Of a stretch of DNA of 64,000 nucleotides, positions 55,540 through 63,350 are shown piece after piece. A program made the position numbers and the translations under genes. Where the stretch lies: assembly GCA_043746815.1 (NCBI GenBank), contig JAYTQG010000226.1, forward strand, positions 3,368 through 67,367. Reading direction: 5' to 3'. The notes beneath the pieces are model-generated. The model did not search any database, had not been told where the DNA came from, and saw only the letters and a program-made list of their open reading frames with translations. How positions within the stretch are numbered: the stretch's first letter is position 1; each line of letters starts with the position of its first letter. The stretch comes from JAYTQG01 sp043746815. GTDB taxonomy: Bacteria > Actinomycetota > Thermoleophilia > Miltoncostaeales > Miltoncostaeaceae.

Positions 55540-56846
55540 CCCGTGAACCGCTCGCCCTTGAGATCAACGAGATTCGCAAGTTGATGGGGGGCGACGCGCG
55601 CCTGCCGTCGGGACCGCCATCGACGATGGTGCGCGGTGCCTTTGTCGATTCACGCCACCCCGTCGCGGGGGCCCTCTTCGTCGGTATCCGGGGCGATTTG
55701 GACGACGGCGGGCGCTACGCCGGTGAGGCCCTTCGCGGGGGGGCGGCTGGTGTCGTGGTGACCGAGTCGGCCTGGCGATGGCTTGAGGCCGAGATCGGCC
55801 ATCTTCGCCTCCCTGTGATCGTCGCGAAGGACCCGCTCGCGGTGCTGCAGGCCGCTGGACGTCTCGCGCTGGAGCGCTCGGGCGCACGGGTTGCTGCCAT
55901 CACGGGTGCCGTGGGCAAGACAACGACGAAAGACCTCCTGGTCGGGATGTTGACGGCGGCTGGCGTGCGTGTTCACGGGTCACTCGGCAACCGGAACACG
56001 GACGTCGGCGTGCCGTTGACGCTCATGGACCTCCCCGCCGACACGCAGGTCGCGGTCATCGAGATGGGAATGCGTGGGCCTGGGCAGATCGCGGAACTCG
56101 CCGCGTTGGCGCCGCCTGACGTGGGCTGCATCACGTCGATCGGTCCGGTGCACCTGGAACTCCTTGGCACGGTCGAAGCAGTGGCCGCCGCGAAGGCCGA
56201 GCTGATTGCAGCCCTCAAACCCGGCACGACGGCGGTTGTCCCAGATAGCGAGCCGCTTCTTTCCGATCACATCGACGCCCTGGACCCAGACGTCACCGTC
56301 GTCCGGTTCCGTCCGCAGCCGGACATCACCCTTGGCCTTCCGCAGGGGAGTGCCTGGATGATGAGCAATGCCTCAGCAGCCCTCGCGTGTTGTCGCGCGC
56401 TGGGATACGACCTCGCTCCTGGGACAACGGTGCCGGTCGCCCTCTCCGCCCTGCGCGGCGCGGAGTCGCCACTGCCCGGTGGGGGCACCCTCATCGAGGA
56501 CTGCTACAACGCAAACCCGCTTGCCATGGCGGCGGCCCTTCGCGATCTCGCGGGGCGCTCCGGGCGGCGCGTCGCCGTGCTCGCAGACATGAAGGAACTC
56601 GGCCCAGATGAAGTGGCCTTCCATGCTGAGGTTGGGCGCTTGGCCGACGAACTGGGTATCGAGCTGGTCGTCGCCGTCGGCGCCCTTGGCGCGCACTACG
56701 TCAACGGATCCGGTGTGCGTTTTGCGACCGTTGAGGAGTGTATCGGTGGGCTCGCCGAGCATCTCCAGCCCGGCGACACTGTGCTCCTCAAGGGCTCCCG
56801 CTCGATGGCCCTTGAGCGTGTCGGCGACGTGCTCAAGCGGTCGTAG
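55536..56846 (+). CDS. murF: UDP-MurNAc-tripeptide:D-alanyl-D-alanine ligase
   Basis: Adds D-Ala-D-Ala to the precursor. The 436-residue product has DSRHPVAGALFVGIRGDLDDG in the N-terminal domain, the ATP loop in the form GAVGKTTTK (usually GSNGKTTTK), GNRNTDVGVPLTL and the later EDCYNANPLAMAAAL. Variation of the first loop residues is notable but the Gly-Lys-Thr-Thr core is intact. Confidence 0.96.
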   Translation: MTREPLALEINEIRKLMGGDARLPSGPPSTMVRGAFVDSRHPVAGALFVGIRGDLDDGGRYAGEALRGGAAGVVVTESAWRWLEAEIGHLRLPVIVAKDPLAVLQAAGRLALERSGARVAAITGAVGKTTTKDLLVGMLTAAGVRVHGSLGNRNTDVGVPLTLMDLPADTQVAVIEMGMRGPGQIAELAALAPPDVGCITSIGPVHLELLGTVEAVAAAKAELIAALKPGTTAVVPDSEPLLSDHIDALDPDVTVVRFRPQPDITLGLPQGSAWMMSNASAALACCRALGYDLAPGTTVPVALSALRGAESPLPGGGTLIEDCYNANPLAMAAALRDLAGRSGRRVAVLADMKELGPDEVAFHAEVGRLADELGIELVVAVGALGAHYVNGSGVRFATVEECIGGLAEHLQPGDTVLLKGSRSMALERVGDVLKRS

Positions 56847-56849
56847 CGC

Positions 56850-57839
56850 GTGTCCCGGATTCTGATCGCCGCCATCTCCGCGGCCATGCTGGTGCTGTTC
56901 CTCGGCCCACGCTTTATCGAGTGGCTTCGTCGGAACGAGATGGGCCAGTTCGTCCGCGGGGAGGGGTTGATTCCCGAAGGGCACGAAAAGAAGCGGGGTA
57001 CGCCAACCATGGGCGGCCTGCTGATCGTGCTTGCGATGGCGGTTCCATTCCTTGTCCTCTCGCGCCGCGAGACGCCGTCCATGATCGTCCTGTTCACGAC
57101 GATCGCCTGTGGGGCGATTGGCTTCGCCGACGACTTCATGAAGAAGGTCCAAAAGCGGTCCCTTGGTCTCGCCGCTCGCTGGCGCATGCTGGGCCTCCTG
57201 GTCATCGCGGGCGTCCTGACCTACGTCGCTGTCCATACCGTTGGCCTGCGCACCACGCTTACGATCCCCGTCATCCAACGCGAGATCGAGATCGGCTGGG
57301 TGGCATTCGCTGTGATGGTGTTCTTCGTGCTGGCGGGCTTCGCAAATGCCGTCAACCTGACCGACGGGCTCGACGGCCTCGCCGCCGGCACCTGTGCGAT
57401 CGCCTTCTTGGCGTATACGGCGATGACGTTTGTGTCCCACAGCCAGGGACTTGCGATTCTCGCCGCGTCGCTCGTCGGTGCCTGCGTCGGTTTCCTCTGG
57501 TTCAACTCATTCCCCGCGCAGGTCTTCATGGGCGATACCGGTTCGTACGCCCTTGGCGGCGCGGTCGCCTCCTTTGCGATCATGACAAAGACCGAGATCC
57601 TGCTAATCCTGATTGGCTTGGTCTTCGTGTTGGAGACGCTCTCGGTGATGATCCAAGTGCTCGTCTTTAAGCGCTGGCGCAGGCGCGTGTTCTTGATGAC
57701 GCCGATCCATCATCACTTCGAAATGGCCGCGTGGAGCGAGACGAAGATCATCGTCCGTTTCTGGCTGATCGCCGTTCTCTGCGCGGCCATCGGGTTCACG
57801 CTCTACTACCGCGGCCTCCAGTACATCGGCAAGATTTGA
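56850..57839 (+). CDS. mraY: Phospho-MurNAc-pentapeptide transferase
   Basis: Integral membrane enzyme that makes lipid I from UDP-MurNAc-pentapeptide and undecaprenyl phosphate. The 329-residue product has HEKKRGTPTMGGLLIV, the Asp pair in GFADDFMKK, NAVNLTDGLDGLAAG and MTPIHHHFE, all family hallmarks, with about ten membrane segments. GTG at 56850 follows the murF stop by 3 bp. The end overlaps the murD TTG. Confidence 0.98.
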   Translation: MSRILIAAISAAMLVLFLGPRFIEWLRRNEMGQFVRGEGLIPEGHEKKRGTPTMGGLLIVLAMAVPFLVLSRRETPSMIVLFTTIACGAIGFADDFMKKVQKRSLGLAARWRMLGLLVIAGVLTYVAVHTVGLRTTLTIPVIQREIEIGWVAFAVMVFFVLAGFANAVNLTDGLDGLAAGTCAIAFLAYTAMTFVSHSQGLAILAASLVGACVGFLWFNSFPAQVFMGDTGSYALGGAVASFAIMTKTEILLILIGLVFVLETLSVMIQVLVFKRWRRRVFLMTPIHHHFEMAAWSETKIIVRFWLIAVLCAAIGFTLYYRGLQYIGKI

Positions 57840-59134
57840 GGCGCGCCCTCGTCGTGGGTCTTGGCCGCTCTGGACGCGCCGCCGCGCTCCTGCTCGCTCG
57901 GCGCCAGTGGGATGTCATCGTCGTCGACGAGCGTGTCACCGAGGACGCGGAATTGTCAGCGGCGGGCGTCACGTTTGGCGCGTTTGCCGCCGCACCTCAA
58001 AACCTGGATCTCGTCGTCAAGAGTCCCGGTGTTCCGGCTGAGGCGGCTCCGGTGGCGGCAGCCCGAGCGGCGGGAATCGAGGTCATCAGCGAGATCGAGC
58101 TCGCCTCCAGGTATTTGCCAAACCCGATCCTCGCGATCACCGGGACCAACGGGAAGACGACCACCACGGAGCTCACCGCTCACCTCCTGAACGAAGGTGG
58201 CATTTCGGCCATCGCCTGCGGAAATCAAGGGACCGCCCTCGCGGGGCTCGTCGATGCCGTCGCGCCCGACGTCTGGCTGGTTGTTGAGTGCTCCAGCTTT
58301 CAGTTGGAGGACATCGACACCTTTCATCCGCGTGGCGCCGTGCTGCTGAACCTCGCGCCCGACCACATCGACCGGCACGGCAGCCTCGCCGCCTACCGCG
58401 CGGCGAAGCTTCGAATCTTCGAGCGCCAGACCGCGGATGACCTTTCGATCGTCCCGAGGGATGTCACCCTGATCGGGCCGATGCAGGCTCGCCACATCGA
58501 TGAGGGCGCCGCTGGCAGGGGTGCCGTTGCGTGGGGCGACGGCGGGCTGCACGTCGATGGGATGGGGCTCGTCTGCCCGTGGGACGCGTTTGCTCCGAGA
58601 GGCCGCCACAACCGTGAGAACGCACTGGCTGCCGCCGCGCTTGCCGCGCACGCTGGGCTTTCGGCGACGGCCATCGCTTCGGGGATTGCGAGCTTCGTCG
58701 GAGGACCGCACCGATTGGAAGTGGTCGCCGAGATCGACGGCGTGCGGTACATCAACGACTCGAAGGCCACGAATCCGGAGGCGGCCATGGCGGCGCTGAA
58801 CGCCGAACCTACTGGTGTGCATCTGATCATCGGCGGGCAGGCCAAGGGCACTCCCTTCGCGCCGTTGGCCGCCGTGGCATCCGGCCCGGTTGTCCGCGCG
58901 TATGTGATTGGCGAAGCTTCAGTCGACATCGCCGAGGCGTTTGCAACAGCTGGAATTGCCATCGAGCGGTCAGGGAGGCTGAGTGTTGCCGTCCGGGCAG
59001 CGGCCGCGCGGGCCCGCCCCGGTGAGGTTGTCCTGCTTGCTCCCGCCTGCGCCAGCTTTGATCAGTTCACCGGCTACGAAGATCGAGGCGATCAATTCCG
59101 AGCGCTGGTCGCGACCCTGCCCAGTGGCCGTTGA
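57836..59134 (+). CDS. murD: UDP-MurNAc-L-alanine:D-glutamate ligase
   Basis: Adds D-glutamate to UDP-MurNAc-L-Ala. The 432-residue product begins MRRALVVGLGRSGRAA (nucleotide fold), has the ATP loop GTNGKTTTTEL, ECSSFQLEDID, LNLAPDHIDRHGSLAAYRAAK and the late NDSKATNPEAAMAAL. The TTG at 57836 overlaps the mraY stop (TTGA), and the longer open frame from 57731 is mraY shadow. It is the last dcw gene here: ftsW, murG, murC, ftsQ and ftsZ do not follow. Confidence 0.96.
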   Translation: MRRALVVGLGRSGRAAALLLARRQWDVIVVDERVTEDAELSAAGVTFGAFAAAPQNLDLVVKSPGVPAEAAPVAAARAAGIEVISEIELASRYLPNPILAITGTNGKTTTTELTAHLLNEGGISAIACGNQGTALAGLVDAVAPDVWLVVECSSFQLEDIDTFHPRGAVLLNLAPDHIDRHGSLAAYRAAKLRIFERQTADDLSIVPRDVTLIGPMQARHIDEGAAGRGAVAWGDGGLHVDGMGLVCPWDAFAPRGRHNRENALAAAALAAHAGLSATAIASGIASFVGGPHRLEVVAEIDGVRYINDSKATNPEAAMAALNAEPTGVHLIIGGQAKGTPFAPLAAVASGPVVRAYVIGEASVDIAEAFATAGIAIERSGRLSVAVRAAAARARPGEVVLLAPACASFDQFTGYEDRGDQFRALVATLPSGR

Positions 59135-59203
59135 GGCGAACGCTTGGGGGCATCTGACACCACAGTTGCCCTAAATTCTCACCCCGAAAGGCCTTGTGCG
59201 CCG

Positions 59204-60058
59204 ATGACTCTCGAACCGTCCCATCAGATTCCCAGTCGATTGCTTCTCGGCGTGCTGGCCATTGGGCTTTGGGCAGCACCGCTCTCGACGTCAGCCGCGC
59301 GTACCGGAGGTTGTGTCGCTGCGGACGCCAGGCACGGTGCGATTTCGGTTCGCAGCGGGGACGTTGAGGCGTGTGTCCGTTTTCACAAAATGATGCCTGG
59401 GCCATTCGCCGGGGTCGACAACGTGCGGTTGGAGGTGACGCGGTCGGGACGACACAGGCGCTACACGCCGCCGGTCGTTGACGGCAGTCATCTCGAGCAC
59501 CCGATCGCTATCCGCGACCTTGACATGGATGGCGTCCCCGAGGTTGTCTTCCAATGGTTTACCGGAGGTGCCCACTGCTGCGTGGAGGCTTGGATTCTCA
59601 CCACGAGTCCGGGGGCCTACGATGTCCCTGACCGGCGAGTCTTTCGCGATTGGGCCGATCACGGCTTCACGATCCGGCAGTTGAATGCTGGCGGCTCCCC
59701 GTTGGAACTTGTGTCCGACGATGCGTCGTTTGACTACGAGTTTTCGTCATACGCGGGCCACCATTCACCCCCGCAGATCTTCAACCTTGTTCACGGCAAG
59801 CTGCAGGACGTCACTCGCTCGTTTCCGGCGGTGATTCGGAGCGACCAACGCTTCGCGCTGACGCAGTTCCGGGAGACCGTACGAGCATATCCCGATGAGG
59901 CCCGCGGGGCCCTTGCAGCCTATGTCGCCGACGCGTATCTGCTGGGACGTCCCGCCCCGGCCTGGGCGAGCGTTCGGCGTCTCGATCGGGGTCCCAACCC
60001 CGTCCGGTTCCGTCGCGCTCTTGCGGCCTTCCTCAAACAGCAGGGCTACGTCTCGTGA
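59204..60058 (+). CDS. Secreted protein with a VCBS/FG-GAP-like calcium motif
   Basis: A 284-residue exported protein: signal peptide at 1-32 (RLLLGVLAIGLWAAPLSTSAA) and a mature part with the EF-loop-like DLDMDGVPEVVF near 105-116, as in VCBS and integrin-type repeats. Cysteines in GGCVAADA, EACVRF and AHCCVEAW could form disulfides. The C-terminal 60 residues are helical (ALAAYVADAYLLGR, RRALAAFLKQQGYVS). GAAAGG is about 13 bp before the ATG; TAAATT lies further upstream as a possible -10. Function unknown. Confidence 0.75.
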   Translation: MTLEPSHQIPSRLLLGVLAIGLWAAPLSTSAARTGGCVAADARHGAISVRSGDVEACVRFHKMMPGPFAGVDNVRLEVTRSGRHRRYTPPVVDGSHLEHPIAIRDLDMDGVPEVVFQWFTGGAHCCVEAWILTTSPGAYDVPDRRVFRDWADHGFTIRQLNAGGSPLELVSDDASFDYEFSSYAGHHSPPQIFNLVHGKLQDVTRSFPAVIRSDQRFALTQFRETVRAYPDEARGALAAYVADAYLLGRPAPAWASVRRLDRGPNPVRFRRALAAFLKQQGYVS

Positions 60059-60232
60059 GTCAACTGGCTGGCAAGCCGGTGCTCGACCGGGCAAGGGAGG
60101 GATGCGAGCGCTTGAGGATCAGTTCCGCGCGTCGGTCGCGATTCTGCCCTGTAGCGGTCAAGCGATAACGCACAACGGTGTCTTTCACCGCCTTCACTTC
60201 CAGATGTTGTAACCACCGTCGGGGGGTTAGCT
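60059..60232. other. Intergenic stretch, no gene identified
   Basis: A 36-codon frame from the ATG at 60102 exists but has no ribosome site and no recognisable feature. No RNA gene is seen. Confidence 0.4.
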
Positions 60233-60352
60233 GTGGTCAGAGCCGTGATCTACATGTGCGTCCTATTTGCGCTGCTGGCGGTTGTGGGCTTGCTCATCCA
60301 TCTGATTGGCCGCGTGATCGGAAGCTTGATCGAACGCCGTCGAAACAAGTGA
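60233..60352 (+). CDS. Small single-pass membrane peptide, 39 residues
   Basis: GTG start with a GGGGGG tract 7 bp upstream. The peptide is nearly all hydrophobic (VIYMCVLFALLAVVGLLIHLIG) followed by an amphipathic stretch (RVIGSLIERRRNK), giving a single membrane helix with a positive cytoplasmic end. No known family, and below the usual size limit for gene callers. An ATG at codon 8 is an alternative start. Confidence 0.5.
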   Translation: MVRAVIYMCVLFALLAVVGLLIHLIGRVIGSLIERRRNK

Positions 60353-60570
60353 ATCAAACGGCACTCAGCTCGTGCCCTTCGACCCCCATCTGAATTGGCC
60401 CCGGCGATACCCCAGGCGCGCTCCTTGGTCTCTCCCGCGTTTCGGCGATGGTATCGGCAGCCCCTTCATTCTGGTCTCACGGCTGACACATCTGCATCCG
60501 CTCTCCTGGTGTTGCGCTGGTGTCGCCTTGACGCGAGCGCAACATCCATCACAACCCAAGGAGACATTCC
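60353..60570. other. Intergenic region upstream of the PepSY gene
   Basis: Contains a TTGACG (about 60529-60534) as a possible -35 and the ribosome site AAGGAG before 60571. A good TANNNT -10 at the right spacing is not seen. No coding potential noted. Confidence 0.4.
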
Positions 60571-61038
60571 ATGCAGATCACGAACGGAACACGGCGGTGG
60601 CTTGCGCTTGCAATCGGCGGAGCGACCCTGACAAGCGGCGGCGTAGCCCTCGCGGCGACGGCTGGCTCAAGCACAACCCCGCCAGCCGCAGCAGTGCCTG
60701 CGCCGTCGGCAACCACGCCGAGGCCATTGGTTTCCACCCCCGCGGACCCATCTGAGACCGGCGCCACTGATGCGACCGAGGCCACTGACACGACTGAGTC
60801 CTCGGCCAGTGAGGCGGCCGATATGGCCAAGCTGAAAGCACTCGCCAAGATCGACGAGGCTCAGGCGAAAACCACGGCGCTCGCGAAGGTCCGCGGGACG
60901 GCTGGCGTCACCGAACTCTCAGACGAGAACGGTAAGCCTGTCTGGGACGTCGAGGTCACGGCGACCGACGGCACCATGCATGACGTCACGGTTGACGCTG
61001 TTACCGGCACCATCGTCACCTCCGAAACCAACGACTAA
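60571..61038 (+). CDS. Secreted PepSY-domain protein
   Basis: A 155-residue exported protein: signal peptide at 1-30 (WLALAIGGATLTSGGVALAATA), a Thr/Pro/Ala/Ser-rich linker (about 32-82) and a C-terminal PepSY domain (LAKIDEAQAKTTALAKV, then GKPVWDVEVTATDGTMHDVTVDAVTGTIV). PepSY proteins are thought to inhibit or sense extracellular proteases or metals. AAGGAG is 8 bp before the ATG. It is convergent with a histidine kinase gene and separated by a bidirectional terminator; PepSY proteins near such kinases are common. Confidence 0.85.
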   Translation: MQITNGTRRWLALAIGGATLTSGGVALAATAGSSTTPPAAAVPAPSATTPRPLVSTPADPSETGATDATEATDTTESSASEAADMAKLKALAKIDEAQAKTTALAKVRGTAGVTELSDENGKPVWDVEVTATDGTMHDVTVDAVTGTIVTSETND

Positions 61039-61044
61039 CGATGC

Positions 61045-61085
61045 CCGGTGGTGAGTCGAGCCCTCCGTGGTCGACTCACCACCGG
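61045..61085. terminator. Bidirectional terminator hairpin between pepSY and the kinase gene
   Basis: CCGGTGGTGAGTCGA pairs perfectly with TCGACTCACCACCGG around an 11-base loop (15-bp stem). No U-run on either side, but the position between convergent genes supports termination. Confidence 0.75.
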
Positions 61086-61096
61086 CGCTCCGCCGG

Positions 61097-62476
61097 TCAC
61101 GGGGAGGTGGTGGGGATCTCAATCCATGCGTCCGTGCCCATGATCGTTCCGTCGTTGGCGAGGCGGTTCTCGATTCCAGCGTTCCCGTCGTGTGCTTGGG
61201 CGATGGCTTGGACGATCGCGAGGCCGAGGCCGGAGCCGCCCCTGGTTCGGGCAGTGTCTGCACGGGAGAACCGTTCGAAGGCTTCTGGGAGGAACGCTGG
61301 CGGGATGCCATTGCCGTGGTCGCGAACACTGATCCAAACGATTCCTGGCGCGGATGCCTCGGCGGTGAGGTTGACGGTGCCGTCGGCGTGGCGGAGCGCG
61401 TTTTCCAGGAGGTTCCCGATAGCTTGCTCAAGCCGGAGTTCGTCGGCGTCAATCATGAGCCCAGGCGAGGCAGCAATGTGGAGCTCCCTGCCCGCTGATC
61501 TGAACCGGTTGGTGAACCGGTCAGCGATTCTCGTAAGGATTGCCGCGGTGTCGAGCGGCGTGCGACGCAAGGGAAGTTTTCCGTCCTCGAGTCGGGCGAT
61601 GACGAGGAGTTGTTCGGCGAGTTGCACGAGCCGGTCGGTCTCCTCTGTGGCTGAGGCGATCGCCTGGCGCATCTCACCGGTCGTTCGCATCGGTCGACCC
61701 GCGACCTCCAACTCACTCTTCAAAATTGCGAGTGGTGTTCTGAGTTCGTGGCTTGCGTCCGAGACGAAAGCGCGTTCCCTCTCCAGGGTCCTGTCGATAC
61801 GGGCGAGCATCTCGTTCAGGGTCTCGCCGAGGCGTCGGACCTCGTCCCGGGCTGGGGGGACGGGTAGTCGCTCACCCGCTTGCACCCCTGAGATTCGCGT
61901 CGCGCGGGTCCGCATTGCTTCCACCGGGCGGAGCGCCGCGCTCGCGAGGAGGTACCCGGCTCCCGAGGCAATCAGCAGGCCGACCGGCCCTCCGAGAAGC
62001 AATAGCAAATTGAGGTTGTTGAGGGTGTCATCGGGTATCTCCAATGAGAGGCCGACGACCGCGACGAACGCGGTGCCATCCCGAGCTCGGAACGGCTCAG
62101 CCAGAAGACGCACCAGCTGCTCCTCGTCCGGCACGCGGACCCTGTCCACAACCAACGGCCCTCGCCCGGCCGCAGCGAGTTGCGCCGGAGTGAGGAGCGA
62201 GCCGGATGTGTCTCCTGGGGTGCCGCGGTAGATGACCCCCTTTGGGGTGAGGACCTGGGCGAGGCTCTCCCCGCGACTTGTCAGTTGGGCACGCTCATCA
62301 CTTGAGATCAAGGAACGGACATCCGCCACGCGGGCCTGCAGATTCTGATTGACGACCTCGTCAAGGTTGCGTGAGACGTCCCAGCGAAGGAACACCCCAG
62401 CGCTGCCGATCAATACCGCCATCACAGCGGCAAACACCAGCGCCAGCCGAAGCCGGATTGGTACGCGCGTCAGCAA
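61097..62476 (-). CDS. Membrane histidine kinase (HAMP)
   Basis: A 459-residue sensor kinase: membrane segments at about 11-31 and 156-180 enclose an extracellular sensor of about 120 residues, then HAMP (about 181-232), the H-box SHELRTPLA with His243, NLLENALRHADG (N-box), HGNGIPPA and GGSGLGLAI (G-boxes). The TTG start overlaps the regulator stop by 7 bp. Partner of the response regulator encoded just upstream. The stimulus is unknown. Confidence 0.93.
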   Translation of the reverse strand: MLTRVPIRLRLALVFAAVMAVLIGSAGVFLRWDVSRNLDEVVNQNLQARVADVRSLISSDERAQLTSRGESLAQVLTPKGVIYRGTPGDTSGSLLTPAQLAAAGRGPLVVDRVRVPDEEQLVRLLAEPFRARDGTAFVAVVGLSLEIPDDTLNNLNLLLLLGGPVGLLIASGAGYLLASAALRPVEAMRTRATRISGVQAGERLPVPPARDEVRRLGETLNEMLARIDRTLERERAFVSDASHELRTPLAILKSELEVAGRPMRTTGEMRQAIASATEETDRLVQLAEQLLVIARLEDGKLPLRRTPLDTAAILTRIADRFTNRFRSAGRELHIAASPGLMIDADELRLEQAIGNLLENALRHADGTVNLTAEASAPGIVWISVRDHGNGIPPAFLPEAFERFSRADTARTRGGSGLGLAIVQAIAQAHDGNAGIENRLANDGTIMGTDAWIEIPTTSP

Positions 62477-63150
62477 TCGACATCCGAGCGCAACCGGTAT
62501 CCAGCCCCGCGAATCGTCTCAAGCGACTCGCACCCGAAGGGTCGGTCGATCTTCTCGCGCAGGTAGCGAACATAGACGTCGATCACATTCGACCGGTTCT
62601 CGTACTCATCATTCCAAGCACCCTCAAGGAGCTGAAAACGCGTCAGAATCTCATCGGGGCGCCGCATGAAAACCTCCAACAGGGCGTACTCCTTAACCGA
62701 GAGTGCGACCTCCGTGTCACCACGCCAGACGCGTCGACCCGCGGGATCGAGGCGGAGGCTGCCGACCGCGAGCTGGGAGGGGCGTTCAACTTGTCCGCGT
62801 CGGGTGAGTGCCCGAAGCCGGGCAGACAGTTCTGTGAACGAGAACGGCTTGGTCAAATAGTCGTCAGCGCCACCGTCCAGGCCAGCGACCCGGTCCTCGA
62901 CGCCGTCACGCGCGGTCAACATCAACACGGGGGACCAAACACCGTCGGCGCGCAGGCGACGGCAGGTCTCGAACCCATCAATTCCCGGGAGCATGACGTC
63001 CAGGACGATCGCGTCGTAGGCCGTCGACCCGGCCCGCCAAAGGGCGTCCTCACCGCGGTCGCAGACGTCCACGACGATGCCATCGTCGGACAGGCCTCGG
63101 CGAAGGAGGCTCGCCATCTTCCCTTCATCCTCGACAACGAGTACTCGCAC
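62470..63150 (-). CDS. OmpR-family response regulator
   Basis: A 226-residue regulator with an intact receiver: acidic pair in VVEDEGK, phospho-acceptor Asp51 (VLDVMLPGIDGF), the Thr in LTARDG and Lys in LTKPFSF. The C-terminal winged helix is standard (LSVKEYALLEVFMRRP; NVIDVYVRYLREKI; ETIRGAGYRLR). GTG is preceded by GGGAG. Direct repeats of its likely binding sequence lie upstream (63210-63226). Confidence 0.95.
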   Translation of the reverse strand: MRVLVVEDEGKMASLLRRGLSDDGIVVDVCDRGEDALWRAGSTAYDAIVLDVMLPGIDGFETCRRLRADGVWSPVLMLTARDGVEDRVAGLDGGADDYLTKPFSFTELSARLRALTRRGQVERPSQLAVGSLRLDPAGRRVWRGDTEVALSVKEYALLEVFMRRPDEILTRFQLLEGAWNDEYENRSNVIDVYVRYLREKIDRPFGCESLETIRGAGYRLRSDVDC

Positions 63151-63209
63151 GTCACAACTCCCAAATGGACGCCGCCGGTGAACTTCCCGCGCAACCCTGC
63201 CACGTCGAA

Positions 63210-63226
63210 GATGAGACGACGATGAG
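63210..63226 (-). promoter_or_regulatory. Response-regulator box (CTCATC-N5-CTCATC on the minus strand)
   Basis: GATGAG-N5-GATGAG on the plus strand, an 11-bp direct repeat. Read on the minus strand it is followed after 10 bases by CAGGGT (63194-63199), a weak -10, so it sits where an activator of the regulator-kinase operon would bind. Confidence 0.6.
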
Positions 63227-63248
63227 GCCGCCCAACGTTCCCGGAACG

Positions 63249-63280
63249 CTCATCACCGGCTCATCTGACAATTCTAAGGT
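63249..63280 (+). promoter_or_regulatory. Response-regulator box and -10 of the COG4705 gene
   Basis: CTCATC-N5-CTCATC (63249-63265), the same 11-bp repeat as the minus-strand box but facing the other way, followed after 9 bases by TAAGGT (63275-63280). The box covers the -35 position, as expected for activation by an OmpR-type protein. Confidence 0.65.
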
Positions 63281-63350
63281 CGCACCGTGGCCGCTCCCAA
63301 GACGGCCGACCCGGGGAGCCTCCGGTCAACCATTCAACCCCTTTGGAGAC

